NCBI GenBank assembly: GCA_902511405.1
Contig: CABXEZ010000006.1
Span: 1-58,433 of the forward strand
DNA from: an uncultured Alphaproteobacteria bacterium
Lineage (GTDB): Bacteria > Pseudomonadota > Alphaproteobacteria > HIMB59 > GCA-002718135
Direction of reading: 5' to 3'
DNA: 58,433 bases
Shown one piece after another: positions 17,369 through 27,196 of this stretch. A program made the position numbers and the translations under genes. The notes under the pieces are model-generated. The model made no database searches. It was not told the origin of the DNA and worked only from the letters and a program-made list of their open reading frames with translations. Within the stretch, counting starts at the first letter, position 1, and every line of letters starts with the position of its first letter.

Positions 17369-18882
17369 TGTTCTATTCTAGGAAATATAGGATTAGGTTT
17401 ATTTAATTTTATCGTATTTGGATTAAAATCTTTTATATTTATTAGATTAAGATCTTTTAAAGATAGATTATAAATTTTAAGAATTTTATCAATACTTGAA
17501 GGGATAACAGGCTGTAATAAAATAGAACACTTAATTGTAATTAGTGTTATCAAATATAAAACATCTTGCATTCTAGTTGAGTTGGTTTTTTTTAATGCCC
17601 ATGGCGCTTGATCATCTACATATGCATTAACTTCAGATAAATATTCAAAAATATTTTTTAGTGCTCTATCAATCTGAAAGCTTTCCATATTATTAAGATA
17701 ATTTTTAAAAGTTATATTAAAATTTTGGAGTAATTGTTCATCTATTTCTTCAATTTTGTTTGGTTTTGATACTTCAGCATTAGCATTTTTAATTATAAAT
17801 GATGCTATTCGCTGAATTAAATTACCGAAGTTATTAGATAAATCTGCATTTACACGTTGCGATATTGCATCTTTAGAAAAATCACCATCATTTCCAAATG
17901 GAACCTCTCTGAAAAGGAAAAATCTAATTTGATCTAAACCATATTGATCAATTATCTCATAAGGATTAATAACATTACCTAGAGACTTTGAAATTTTTTG
18001 ACCTTCATTAGTCCACCAACCATGTGCAAATATTTTCTTTGGCGGCTCAAGATCTGCTGCCATTAGAAATGCTGGCCAATATATGGCATGAAATCTCAAA
18101 ATGTCTTTTCCAACTATGTGGATACCAGGCCAAAACTTCTTAAAACTATCATTATTTATATCGGGATAATTTAAAGCTGTGATATAGTTACAAAGAGCAT
18201 CAATCCAAACATACATTACATGGTCATCTGCATCGGGAACACTAATTCCCCATTTAAATGTAGTTCTTGAAATAGATAAATCTTTTAAACCACTCTTAAT
18301 AAAACTTATAACTTCATTGTATCTGGATTTAGGAAGTACAGCATCTACATTATTTTCATAGAATTCTATTAATCTATTTTCCCATTCAGATAATTTAAAA
18401 AAATAACTCTCTTCTTTTACCCACTCTACCGGTGCTCCTGATGGAGCTACAAATCCACTTTCTGTTTTGGTTAATTCAGATTCTTGGTAAAAAGCTTCAT
18501 CTCTTATTGAATACCACCCCTCATAATTAGATAGATATATTTGATTATTACTTTTAAGTTTATTCCATAAAAATTGAGCAGCACTTTTATGTTTATTATC
18601 AGTAGTTCTAATAAAATCATCATTATTACATCCTAAGTAGGGAACTAGCTCTCGAAAATTGTTAGACATTTCATCAACAAATGTTTGAGTGTCTTTATTC
18701 TGAGTTAGTGCTGCTTTTTCAACTTTTTGACCATGCTCATCAGTGCCTGTTAAAAAAAATGTATCTTCATTTTTTAATTTATTAAATCTTGCAAAAATAT
18801 CGCATGCTATAGTTGTGTAAGCATGACCAATATGGGGAACATCATTAACATAATAAATAGGTGTAGTAATAAAGAAAGACAT
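17365..18882 (-). CDS. metG: Methionyl-tRNA synthetase
   Basis: A 505-residue class I synthetase that charges tRNA-Met. The HIGH motif is H17-I-G-H20 in VPHIGHAYTT, the second ATP motif KISKS is in EGQKISKSLGNVINPYE near residue 302, and the connective domain includes FFLTGTDEHGQKVEKAA. An anticodon-binding helical domain occupies about residues 370-500. The protein lacks the C-terminal EMAP-like tRNA-binding extension found in longer MetRS proteins, giving the short alphaproteobacterial form. It lies 8 bases after holB and overlaps tatD by 4. Essential gene with no anomalies seen. Confidence 0.96.
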   Translation of the reverse strand: MSFFITTPIYYVNDVPHIGHAYTTIACDIFARFNKLKNEDTFFLTGTDEHGQKVEKAALTQNKDTQTFVDEMSNNFRELVPYLGCNNDDFIRTTDNKHKSAAQFLWNKLKSNNQIYLSNYEGWYSIRDEAFYQESELTKTESGFVAPSGAPVEWVKEESYFFKLSEWENRLIEFYENNVDAVLPKSRYNEVISFIKSGLKDLSISRTTFKWGISVPDADDHVMYVWIDALCNYITALNYPDINNDSFKKFWPGIHIVGKDILRFHAIYWPAFLMAADLEPPKKIFAHGWWTNEGQKISKSLGNVINPYEIIDQYGLDQIRFFLFREVPFGNDGDFSKDAISQRVNADLSNNFGNLIQRIASFIIKNANAEVSKPNKIEEIDEQLLQNFNITFKNYLNNMESFQIDRALKNIFEYLSEVNAYVDDQAPWALKKTNSTRMQDVLYLITLITIKCSILLQPVIPSSIDKILKIYNLSLKDLNLINIKDFNPNTIKLNKPNPIFPRIEQ

Positions 18883-18890
18883 ACTTGTAA

Positions 18891-19877
18891 CTATTCTGTA
18901 GTAAAGTTTATCATAAAAATTTTTTTATCTAAATTAAACGTGAATAAATCATTTTCATTATTAATCAAGTAATCTAATTTTCTTTGAATAAGATCTATTG
19001 ATATCTTATCAGAAATTGTTTCAATTTTTAAAATACTTTTAGATAAATAATTTTTAGTAATATTAATTCCTAATTTGATTTTATTAATTGTTATCAATAT
19101 AAATTTAATGATAGATATAAATATTTTTAATTTTTCATTATCTAAACTTGATAAAAATTTTATTGTATCGTTATTTTTTTCAGAAAAAGGGTCTTTATCA
19201 GCAATCAAATCAATCAGTCTCTCAAATATATTAAGAATTTCATCAAATGCATATTCGTTAATTAATCCAGGAGAGCCATTAGTAATATCATAAAGGAATT
19301 TTTTTGTTTCTTCATTAATATCAGGGTTAGAAATTTTTATAATGCTACTGAAATTATCATAGTTATGATTAGATAAATTGATTTTAAGACATCTAGATTT
19401 AATAGTAGGCAATAATAAAGATGGTTGATGTGAAATTAAAAAAAAATATGTATTTGATCTTGGCTCTTCTAAAATTTTCAAAAGAGCATTTGAAGCATTT
19501 ATATTCATATCATCAGCACTATCAATTAAGATAAATTTAGGAATATTATCAATTACTGAAGTTTCTAGAGAAAATTGATTAATTTTTCTAATTTGATCAA
19601 TTATGATAAAATTTTTAATCTTTTTGGTTTTTTCATCTGTCTCCTTTTCTACAATTTTAATATTAGGGTGAGTATTACTTTTTAGGAGAGATAAATGATG
19701 ATGAGCTTGTTCACTTGAAATATTTTTTTTAATATACTCATCAATAAGCTGTGAAAAAAAATATTTTTTTCCTATACCTTTATTACCAGTTAACAAAAGT
19801 GAGTTACTAAGCTTATTATGTATTAGTTGGTTTAGAATTAAATTAAATTTTTCATCAAAACCAATAACTTTTTTCAT
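18891..19877 (-). CDS. holB: DNA polymerase III delta' subunit
   Basis: A 328-residue AAA+ clamp-loader subunit. The P-loop reads LTGNKGIGKKYFF (near residues 29-41) and the Walker B-like line is FILIDSADDMNINASNALLKILEEP, whose last part (NALLKILEEP) is the DnaX/HolB hallmark. The sensor SRC motif (TIKSRCLKINL) also follows. The P-loop differs from the strict GxxGxGKS/T form by KK, in line with HolB often being poor or inactive in ATP binding. It overlaps tmk by 4 bases in the usual tmk-holB pairing. Confidence 0.92.
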   Translation of the reverse strand: MKKVIGFDEKFNLILNQLIHNKLSNSLLLTGNKGIGKKYFFSQLIDEYIKKNISSEQAHHHLSLLKSNTHPNIKIVEKETDEKTKKIKNFIIIDQIRKINQFSLETSVIDNIPKFILIDSADDMNINASNALLKILEEPRSNTYFFLISHQPSLLLPTIKSRCLKINLSNHNYDNFSSIIKISNPDINEETKKFLYDITNGSPGLINEYAFDEILNIFERLIDLIADKDPFSEKNNDTIKFLSSLDNEKLKIFISIIKFILITINKIKLGINITKNYLSKSILKIETISDKISIDLIQRKLDYLINNENDLFTFNLDKKIFMINFTTE

Positions 19878-20491
19878 ATTAATAAATTAATTGATTTAAT
19901 AATTTTTTTGTTAATAGAAGTTATAGATTTAGAGGCATCTATTTTAATAAATCTCTTATTCTTTGATATAAGTTCATATCCTTTATTTACTTGATCGTGA
20001 AAATTTCTATCAAGTTTATCGTATTTATTTTTAGATTTTCTATTTTTAAGTCTAGAGATTATATTTGAAGTAGGTAAATTAAAAAGAAAAGTCTTATGCG
20101 GTAAAAAATTATTCAAAATATTTTTATGTAAACTTTTAGCTTTTTGAATACCAAATTTATTAACATAACCTTGATAGACAAAAGTTGAGTCAGCAAATCT
20201 ATCAGTTATAACTAAATCACCTTTATTCAAAGCAGGCTTAATTACGTTATTAATATGATGAGATCTTGCAGCCATAAGCATCAAAATTTCCTCATCAATA
20301 TTTATATCCGATTTTATCTTTAGAATTAAATTACGAAGAGACTCAGCAAGTTTGGTTCCACCAGGCTCTCTAGTTGTAACAAAAGGTATCTTATTTTTAG
20401 ATAAATATTTTTGTAATAATAAGATTTGAGACGACTTTCCACTAGCTTCTGGTCCTTCGAAACTAATAAATAGTCCCTTTTTTTTATTCAT
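19874..20491 (-). CDS. tmk: Thymidylate kinase
   Basis: A 205-residue enzyme that phosphorylates dTMP to dTDP. The P-loop is FEGPEASGKSSQ (residues 11-22), a slight variant of the usual FEGxDGxGKS. The DR-x motif TREPGGTKLAESLR and the lid-adjacent DRFADSTFVYQGY follow in order. It overlaps the D,D-carboxypeptidase gene by 8 bases and holB by 4, a common alphaproteobacterial arrangement (dac-tmk-holB-metG-tatD). Length is normal for bacterial TMPK. Confidence 0.94.
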   Translation of the reverse strand: MNKKKGLFISFEGPEASGKSSQILLLQKYLSKNKIPFVTTREPGGTKLAESLRNLILKIKSDINIDEEILMLMAARSHHINNVIKPALNKGDLVITDRFADSTFVYQGYVNKFGIQKAKSLHKNILNNFLPHKTFLFNLPTSNIISRLKNRKSKNKYDKLDRNFHDQVNKGYELISKNKRFIKIDASKSITSINKKIIKSINLLI

Positions 20492-21617
20492 CTAAACTTG
20501 TGCCAAAAATGAGATATTTCATTGCAGCAAAAACTTTAGAAATTGGATTAACACTTCCAATATTGTTTTCTGCTATCAACTCAACTTCTATATTTGGTTT
20601 ACCATCAATATCAATTATTAGCTTTCCGTATACTTCTCCCTTTTTAATTGGCGCCTCTATTGGGCTTTTATATTCAAGAGAGGATTTTATTAATTGTATT
20701 TGATCAAAGGATAAAGTTGAAACTATTTTTTTTGAAGAAACTAAATTTACTCTAGGTTTATTGCCTAACCATACATCAACCTCAACGATTACTTGATTTT
20801 TATCTACTAAGAGTTTTTGGCTTGTTTGCGAAAAGGCCCAATTAATAAGATTAGAAGCTTCATTTAGCCTAGATCTAGAGCTGTTAGTTCCATTTATAAC
20901 AGCTGTAATACGTCTGGTATCTCTTTTAGCTGTCGCAGCTATTCCCCAACCAGAAGCTCTAGTAAAACCTGTTTTTAAACCGTCTGCTCCTTGGACAGAA
21001 GATAATAATTTATTTCTATTAGGCTGCTTAATATCATTGTAAGTAAATTCTTTATCAGAAAAATATAAATACAGATCAGGAAACTCTCTAATTACAGCAT
21101 TAGATAGAAGAGCTAAGTCATATACACTAGAGTAATGATTATCTACTGGCCATCCAGAAGAATTTAAAAAATTTGTATTTAACATACCTAATCTTTTGGC
21201 ATAAACATTCATTAATTTTGCAAAATCATCTTCAGTTCCAGCCAAGCATTCCGCTAAAGCAACAGAAGCATCATTACCGGACTGAATAATAATTCCTTTA
21301 AGAAGCTCATCGATTGATACCTTGTCATCTATTTCTAGAAAAGTTCTAGAACCGCCCATTTTGTAAGCCTTAGCAGAAACTATACATTCGTTTTCTATAG
21401 ATAAATCTGTATTCTTAAGTCTGTCAAAGGCCGCATAAACCGTCATGATCTTTGTCATAGAAGCTGGAGGGGTTTTTGAATTTGAATTTTTTTCAAAAAG
21501 TATTTCGTTTGTATCAAAATCCATAACTATAGCTTGCTCAGCTTTTGTATCAATTGCGTATAGTTTTGAAGAAAATAAAATAAAAGATATTAAGATTGTA
21601 AGAAATAATTTTTTCAT
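20484..21617 (-). CDS. D-alanyl-D-alanine carboxypeptidase (PBP5/6 type)
   Basis: A 377-residue periplasmic penicillin-binding protein that trims the terminal D-Ala from peptidoglycan stem peptides. Signal peptide residues 1-21 (ends KLYA). The active-site motifs of class S11 are all present: S53-x-x-K56 (ASMTKIMT), SGN (IQSGNDASVALAE) and KTG (GLKTGFTRASGWG). A PBP5_C-type beta domain follows from about residue 265, with a C-terminal segment that may act as membrane anchor. It is dacA/dacC/dacD-like; paralogue assignment is not possible here. It follows rlpA by 37 bases. Confidence 0.93.
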   Translation of the reverse strand: MKKLFLTILISFILFSSKLYAIDTKAEQAIVMDFDTNEILFEKNSNSKTPPASMTKIMTVYAAFDRLKNTDLSIENECIVSAKAYKMGGSRTFLEIDDKVSIDELLKGIIIQSGNDASVALAECLAGTEDDFAKLMNVYAKRLGMLNTNFLNSSGWPVDNHYSSVYDLALLSNAVIREFPDLYLYFSDKEFTYNDIKQPNRNKLLSSVQGADGLKTGFTRASGWGIAATAKRDTRRITAVINGTNSSRSRLNEASNLINWAFSQTSQKLLVDKNQVIVEVDVWLGNKPRVNLVSSKKIVSTLSFDQIQLIKSSLEYKSPIEAPIKKGEVYGKLIIDIDGKPNIEVELIAENNIGSVNPISKVFAAMKYLIFGTSLDE

Positions 21618-21654
21618 AAAATATTTATAATTATTAAATATGTTTCAAGTATGA

Positions 21655-22599
21655 TTAATTTAAAATTAATTTGCTCTCCTTATAACCTTTGCTAATAAAT
21701 GTCGAAAGTAATTTATCAGCTGTTTTATTGTCAATTGGACCAATAATTAATTTGTAAAAGTTACCTATATTCTCTGAAGTATATTTATCTGAAAAGTTAA
21801 TTTCATTTACAATATTTTTTATATCCTGATAATTTTTGAAATTATTCACATGCAAATAAAGATCTAATTGATCCACTTCTTCAAAGCCAAGCTCTATTGG
21901 TTGTTCAATTTTTATATCCTCGGTTTGGCCTTCAGATGTATTCAAATCTTCATCAATATTAGAAATTGAGACTATTTCAGTGGGGGCAGACTCCACAGTA
22001 TTATTAAAATCTTTATCATTTATTGACATGGTGACATTTTTCCATTGTCTACTAGGATCAGATAATATTTCAACTTTTGTTTTTGTTATTTTATTTTTAT
22101 AAAAACGTAAAAGCTGCGCTACCTTTCTTGATACTTGAATAATAGATGTATTATCATCATGTCTATCAATAATTTTAATTGTTAAAGACAAACCATTTTC
22201 AAGATTTGTTATTTTGACAATACTTGGTAAAGGTAAAGTTTTGTGTCTGCCTAATAATTCAGTAACTTTGTTGAGGTCATTATTAGCAGTTCTCTTATTA
22301 TGAAGTTCTTTATCATAAAAAGTTGCTAAACCTATTTCTTGATAAAAATAATTTTCTTCAGGTACGTATTTTACACCCTCAATGTAATAAGGCTCACCAA
22401 TTAGATAAAAAATTTTATTTTTATTATCCTTATCTTCTTCAACTTTAATTTTTACTTTATTAGATGTATCTGGTGATTTGATAGTTTTTTTTACAATAGT
22501 TTCTTTAGTATCTTCTATTGTATTTATGACTTCTTCTTTAGAAATTTGCTCACATGAAATTAATAAAAAAAAAAGTAAACTAATTATTAATTTCATCAC
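21655..22599 (-). CDS. rlpA: RlpA-like lipoprotein (septal lytic transglycosylase family)
   Basis: A 314-residue lipoprotein. The lipobox LLISC places the lipidated cysteine at residue 16. An RlpA double-psi beta-barrel spans about residues 85-180 (IGLATFYDKELHNKRTANND, then GRHKTLPLPSIVKITNLENG, then IIDRHDDNTSIIQVS). A SPOR-like repeat closes the protein (about 247-314). The barrel aspartate of the catalytic pair is kept (IIDRH) and the His in GRHK is present, but the glutamate expected after TANG is replaced (TANND), so catalytic activity on denuded glycan is uncertain. It overlaps mltB by 20 bases, pairing two peptidoglycan lytic proteins. Confidence 0.82.
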   Translation of the reverse strand: MMKLIISLLFFLLISCEQISKEEVINTIEDTKETIVKKTIKSPDTSNKVKIKVEEDKDNKNKIFYLIGEPYYIEGVKYVPEENYFYQEIGLATFYDKELHNKRTANNDLNKVTELLGRHKTLPLPSIVKITNLENGLSLTIKIIDRHDDNTSIIQVSRKVAQLLRFYKNKITKTKVEILSDPSRQWKNVTMSINDKDFNNTVESAPTEIVSISNIDEDLNTSEGQTEDIKIEQPIELGFEEVDQLDLYLHVNNFKNYQDIKNIVNEINFSDKYTSENIGNFYKLIIGPIDNKTADKLLSTFISKGYKESKLILN

Positions 22600-23611
22600 T
22601 TAATAATCCTATTGATAAAGCATAATAAGAAGAGCAATTATAATACAAAATATTTTTATAATTTGGATAAACTAAAAACATTCTTCCGTCAATTCCATCA
22701 GGAGCCACTAAACGTGCTTCTAGGTCTGCTCTTTTTGGTAAGTCACTATTATCAATAGTTTTGAAGCCTAATTCTGACCATTCGGGTAATGTTTTAGGAA
22801 TTGATCTTCTTTTTACTGCTCCGCAACCTTTTGGATTTTCCTGCTCTAAAGAAGAATAAAAAATTTTAATATTTTTTGGTGGCAAAACTTCTCTGCCCCA
22901 AGTACTATCTATTGACCAAGGATTCTTATTTATAGATGTTAAATAATTTGCCGTACTGGCAAAAGCATCTGCAAAACTATTCCATATATCAATTCCTCCT
23001 CCATCCCAATCATATGCACTTTCTAAGAAGGTAGTTGGAATCATTTGAGTCATACCAACTGCCCCACCCCAACTTCCAATTAATTGTCCTGAAGGAACAA
23101 GTTCGTCATCTAATATCTTTAGAGCTGCAAATAATTGTTTTCGATAAAAATTACTCCTCCTACGATCAAAGGCAAGTGTTGTTACTGCAGTAATTGTATC
23201 AATTTTACCTTGGTTTCTTCCATAAAAGCTCTCCATACCTAAAACTGCTATAATAAATCTTGGCTGAATTCCAAAAAAATTAGAAATTTCTAATAGTAGA
23301 TCATCATACTGTTTAAGCATATTTTTACCTGCAACTATTCTTGATTTGTCGACTCGATAATACAAATACTCTTTAAGAGTTATAGTGGACTCAGGTTGAC
23401 ACCTATCACGCAATATAATTTTTTTTTGAGGTTTAACATCTGATAGATACAAGTTGACTGATTTATTACTAATTCCGATATCAAGAGCTTCTTTTCTTAC
23501 TTCCTGAAGCCAATTGTTCCAATCATCATTAGAGGGCATTTTTGGTTTTTCACAAGCGCTTATAGTAGTTGCAAAGAATACGATAATAAATAAAAAATAT
23601 TTAAGAAACAT
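22580..23611 (-). CDS. mltB: Lytic murein transglycosylase MltB-like
   Basis: A 343-residue peptidoglycan-cleaving enzyme. The N-terminus has a signal sequence with a lipobox-like ISAC, giving a possible lipidated Cys20. The catalytic glutamate is E127 in VLGMESFYGRNQGK, and SWGGAVGMTQMIPTTFLES is the conserved MltB/SLT_2 segment. DWDGGGIDIWNSFADAFASTANYL matches the substrate-groove region. No C-terminal peptidoglycan-binding domain is attached. First gene of the long minus-strand run ending at phhB; tRNA-Ser lies divergently upstream. Confidence 0.9.
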   Translation of the reverse strand: MFLKYFLFIIVFFATTISACEKPKMPSNDDWNNWLQEVRKEALDIGISNKSVNLYLSDVKPQKKIILRDRCQPESTITLKEYLYYRVDKSRIVAGKNMLKQYDDLLLEISNFFGIQPRFIIAVLGMESFYGRNQGKIDTITAVTTLAFDRRRSNFYRKQLFAALKILDDELVPSGQLIGSWGGAVGMTQMIPTTFLESAYDWDGGGIDIWNSFADAFASTANYLTSINKNPWSIDSTWGREVLPPKNIKIFYSSLEQENPKGCGAVKRRSIPKTLPEWSELGFKTIDNSDLPKRADLEARLVAPDGIDGRMFLVYPNYKNILYYNCSSYYALSIGLLSDEINN

Positions 23612-23708
23612 TATATTAAAGTAACAAATTTTTCTTAATTCGTATATTTTATTATCCTTTATATTTTGACTTTAATTTAATTAAAAGTATAACAAAACTC
23701 GCAAAAAC

Positions 23709-23798
23709 GGAGAGATGGCTGAGCGGTTGAAAGCACCGGTCTTGAAAACCGGCAAGGTGGCAACACCTTCCAGAGTTCGAATCTCTGTCTCTCCGCCA
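23709..23798 (+). tRNA. tRNA-Ser (anticodon UGA)
   Basis: A 90-base class II tRNA with a complete fold: 7-bp acceptor stem GGAGAGA/TCTCTCC, anticodon stem CCGGT/ACCGG around the loop CTTGAAA (anticodon TGA), a long variable arm (AAGGTGG...CACCTT) as expected for serine, and T-arm CAGAG TTCGAAT CTCTG. The discriminator is G at 23795, and CCA is genome-encoded at 23796-23798. Confidence 0.97.
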
Positions 23799-23818
23799 CT
23801 AATATCATATAAAAAAAA

Positions 23819-26800
23819 TTATTTAACCCTATCAAGAATTTTTTTTGAAAGCTCAAATCTATTTGAATTTAATTGTCCCATAAAATCATAAAATATTTTT
23901 TGATCTGGTCTTAGGGTAAACTGACTATGTCTATTCATTGATAAATCTAATAACTTTTGAGGATTGTGTGGTTTATTCATATAAAATCCAATTACTATAC
24001 CTTTTCTACTAAATTCAAATTGTTCTACATTATATTCAATGCACAATATTTTTATTTCGATTATATTAAATAAATTATTTAATTCTTTTGGAATTGGACC
24101 AAATCTATCTCTTAACTCAATAATTAAGTTAGACAACTCTTCATTATTAGTAACACTGGATATTCTTTTATAAATTGAGAGTCTTAAATCCAAATCATCA
24201 ATAAATTCATCAGGGATAAATATTTCTTCAGGTATTTTAATTGTTGGCTGAAAAATATCTTTAGAGTGATTATCATTTGATGTTTTTTGTTTTTGAAATA
24301 AAATTTCTTCTTCTAACATCTGATGATAAAGTTCAGTTCCAATCTCTCTAATAAAACCGCTTTGTTCTTCACCTATTATTGACCCTCCTCCTCTTATTTC
24401 AAGATCTTGTGAGGCTATATTAAATCCAGCCCCAAGAGACTCTGCTGAATTAATTATTGAAAGTCTTTTTTTACCATTATCCTTAAGTTCATTTTCTTTA
24501 TATGTAATGTAAGCATAACCTCTTTTAGATGAACGACCCACTCTACCCTTTAGTTGATAAAGAGCAGCCAAAGAAAATAAATTAGATCTATAAACAATTA
24601 TAGTATTAACGTGTGGTAAGTCTAAACCATTTTCAATAATATTAGTACTGACCATTAGGGGGACTTCTTGATTATAGAACTTAGTTATTCTGCTTTCCAA
24701 CAATGAAGGAGCTAATTGACCGTGTGTTACGACATACTTAATTTCAGGAAGATTTTCTTTTAAGAAATTTTCGATAAATGGAATATCTTTTTTTCTTGGT
24801 GTCACAAAATAAACACCATTTTTCCTTCCATAAACTTCTCTTTTAATAGCTTCTTTAATTGTTATTTCATCAAATTTTGCAACATAGCTTCTAACAGCTA
24901 GTCTTTCAAAAGGTGCGGTTAAAATTAGGCTTAAATCTTTTACCCCAGATAAAGACATTGAGAGAGTTCTTGGTATAGGAGTAGCAGATAATGCTAAGAC
25001 ATGGGCATTTGGCGCAATCTCTTTGAATTTTTCCTTTTGTAATGTGCCAAGTTTTTGCTCTTCATCATAAATAATTAATCCTAAATTTTTAAATCTTAAC
25101 TTATCACTTAATAAAGCATGCGTTCCAATAAGAATGTCAATTTTTCCTTCAGCACAATCACTAAAAATTTGTTTTTTTTCTTTTTGCGATACTAAACGTG
25201 AAACCTCAGCTATATTAATATTAAAAAGACTAAATCTTTTTACAAAATTATTATAATGCTGTCGTGATAAAAGAGTGGTTGGAACAAAAACAATTGACTG
25301 AATATTTGATTTTGCCGCAAGAAATAAAGCTCTAATTATTACTTCCGTCTTACCAAAAGCGACATCTCCTACTATAAGCCTATCACTAGGTGTACCTCTC
25401 CCAAAATCATCTATTACGTCATTAATGGCACTTAATTGGTCATCAGTTTCAACATAAGGAAATGTACTACAAAACTTATCATATTCTGTATTTCCAGTAT
25501 TAATAGGAAGGGATTTAGATTGTAGTCTTTTTGAAGCAATCTTAATTAATTTTTTTGCAGCATCTCTTATTTTCTTTTTAGCCTCTGCTTTTCTTTTTTG
25601 CCAACTAGAAGCTCCCAATCTATCTAAATTAATAGAATTTTCATCTTCATCTCCATATTTTGTAATATAATTAAGATTTTCAACTGGCAAAAAAAGCTTT
25701 TGAGTATCTGCAAACTCAAGCTCCAAGCAATCATGAACAGAATCGTTTAATTCTATTTTTTTTATATTATTAAACCTACAAATACCATATTCAGAATGCA
25801 CTAATAATGAGCCTTGTGATAACTTATTTAACTCTTCAAAAAGAAATTTCTTTTTTTGATCTTTTTTCCTCGACTTAACAGCTAATGAGTATCCAAAAAT
25901 AGTTTTTTCGTTAATAAAAATTATATTATTTAATTCAAAAGACTCCTCTAACTCTAAAACTGTTATATGTATTTTTTCTTCAGATAAATCTGATAAATTT
26001 TCAATCTCTACTGGGGAAATAAAAATGTTATCATTTAATATATTATAAACTTTTTCAAGTGATCCTTCAGAGTTACAGCATATAATTATTTTTTTACTAG
26101 CCGTGTTAATATCAAAAAATTTTTTTATAAAGTCAAAATCAATACTCTCTCTAATTGAAGATATATTGTTTATTTTTTTTAAATTTGTTGGAGTATCACC
26201 CTCACTATTAAATAATGATAATTTTATAATAGGAAAATTAGTTAAAATTTGATCAAAATAATCCTTATCTATAAATAAATTATGTGGCTTTAAAAAAAAA
26301 GAGTCTTTAGAAATATTTCTTGCTTCAAAGTAATCATTTAAATTTTCAGTTCTTTCATCAAATAATTCAATAATGTCATTATGAACTAATATCTGACTAT
26401 CCTTACAATAATCAAATAATGTTTCTAAATTGTCATAAAATAAAGGAAGAAATTGTTCGCCCCCAGAAGGGATTATTCCTGAGGAAAACATTTCGTAAGT
26501 TTGACTTTTTCTAAAATTTTGAAATATAGATCTAAATTCTGATCTAAATTTTTCTAAGTTTTTATTATCTATAATTAATTCACTACTTGGATTAAGCTTA
26601 AATGACTTTATGCTCGATTTATTGAGTCTTTTTTGGGTGATAGGATCAAATTCAAAAATTGACTCAATTTCATCATCAAATAAATCAATTCTAATTGGCT
26701 TATCAAATTGAGGAAGAAAAATATCAATTATTGAGCCTCTTATAGCAAATTCAGATTTATCTCTTACTAATGCAGTTCTCTCATACCCTAATTTAATAAG

Positions 26801-27196
26801 TACAAGCAGAATATTATCTATTTTTATTTTTGAATTTTTCGAAATTGATATAAAGTTTTTTTTGATTTCATTTTTAGGTAAAGTTTTCTGAACTATTGCA
26901 TTCAAAGTCGTTAAAACAATAATTTTACTCTCATTATTAGAGCTAAGGTGAAAAAGAGTTTCTAATCGAGATGTTTGAATTTCTTTAGAGGGTGAAATAT
27001 TATCATATGGGATTTGATCCCAAGCTTTATAAAGAAGAACTAATTGGTCTGGAAGCACCCAAGTTAATTTATTTTTGATATTTATTATTTCTCTATCATC
27101 TTTTCCTATATAAACTAAAGATGTATCACTCTTATGGAATATTTCAGAAATTATAAAAGCTTCAGTTTTCTCAATTACAGGACCTATTGATTTCAT
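23819..27196 (-). CDS. mfd: Transcription-repair coupling factor Mfd
   Basis: An 1125-residue DNA translocase that removes stalled RNA polymerase at lesions and recruits UvrA. Domains in order: UvrB-like/D2 region (1-350), CarD-type RNA polymerase-interaction domain (about 460-560, LVHSEYGICRFNNIKKIEL), helicase motor with Walker A IVGDVAFGKTEV (Gly-to-Ala in the common GDVGFGKTE), DEEQ box (IIYDEEQKLG), SATPIPRTLSMS, motif VI QLKGRVGRSSKRGYAY, and the C-terminal D7 domain. DEEQ in place of DEEH is common in alphaproteobacteria. It overlaps sdhE by one base and converges on nothing; tRNA-Ser lies just beyond its end. Confidence 0.96.
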   Translation of the reverse strand: MKSIGPVIEKTEAFIISEIFHKSDTSLVYIGKDDREIINIKNKLTWVLPDQLVLLYKAWDQIPYDNISPSKEIQTSRLETLFHLSSNNESKIIVLTTLNAIVQKTLPKNEIKKNFISISKNSKIKIDNILLVLIKLGYERTALVRDKSEFAIRGSIIDIFLPQFDKPIRIDLFDDEIESIFEFDPITQKRLNKSSIKSFKLNPSSELIIDNKNLEKFRSEFRSIFQNFRKSQTYEMFSSGIIPSGGEQFLPLFYDNLETLFDYCKDSQILVHNDIIELFDERTENLNDYFEARNISKDSFFLKPHNLFIDKDYFDQILTNFPIIKLSLFNSEGDTPTNLKKINNISSIRESIDFDFIKKFFDINTASKKIIICCNSEGSLEKVYNILNDNIFISPVEIENLSDLSEEKIHITVLELEESFELNNIIFINEKTIFGYSLAVKSRKKDQKKKFLFEELNKLSQGSLLVHSEYGICRFNNIKKIELNDSVHDCLELEFADTQKLFLPVENLNYITKYGDEDENSINLDRLGASSWQKRKAEAKKKIRDAAKKLIKIASKRLQSKSLPINTGNTEYDKFCSTFPYVETDDQLSAINDVIDDFGRGTPSDRLIVGDVAFGKTEVIIRALFLAAKSNIQSIVFVPTTLLSRQHYNNFVKRFSLFNINIAEVSRLVSQKEKKQIFSDCAEGKIDILIGTHALLSDKLRFKNLGLIIYDEEQKLGTLQKEKFKEIAPNAHVLALSATPIPRTLSMSLSGVKDLSLILTAPFERLAVRSYVAKFDEITIKEAIKREVYGRKNGVYFVTPRKKDIPFIENFLKENLPEIKYVVTHGQLAPSLLESRITKFYNQEVPLMVSTNIIENGLDLPHVNTIIVYRSNLFSLAALYQLKGRVGRSSKRGYAYITYKENELKDNGKKRLSIINSAESLGAGFNIASQDLEIRGGGSIIGEEQSGFIREIGTELYHQMLEEEILFQKQKTSNDNHSKDIFQPTIKIPEEIFIPDEFIDDLDLRLSIYKRISSVTNNEELSNLIIELRDRFGPIPKELNNLFNIIEIKILCIEYNVEQFEFSRKGIVIGFYMNKPHNPQKLLDLSMNRHSQFTLRPDQKIFYDFMGQLNSNRFELSKKILDRVK

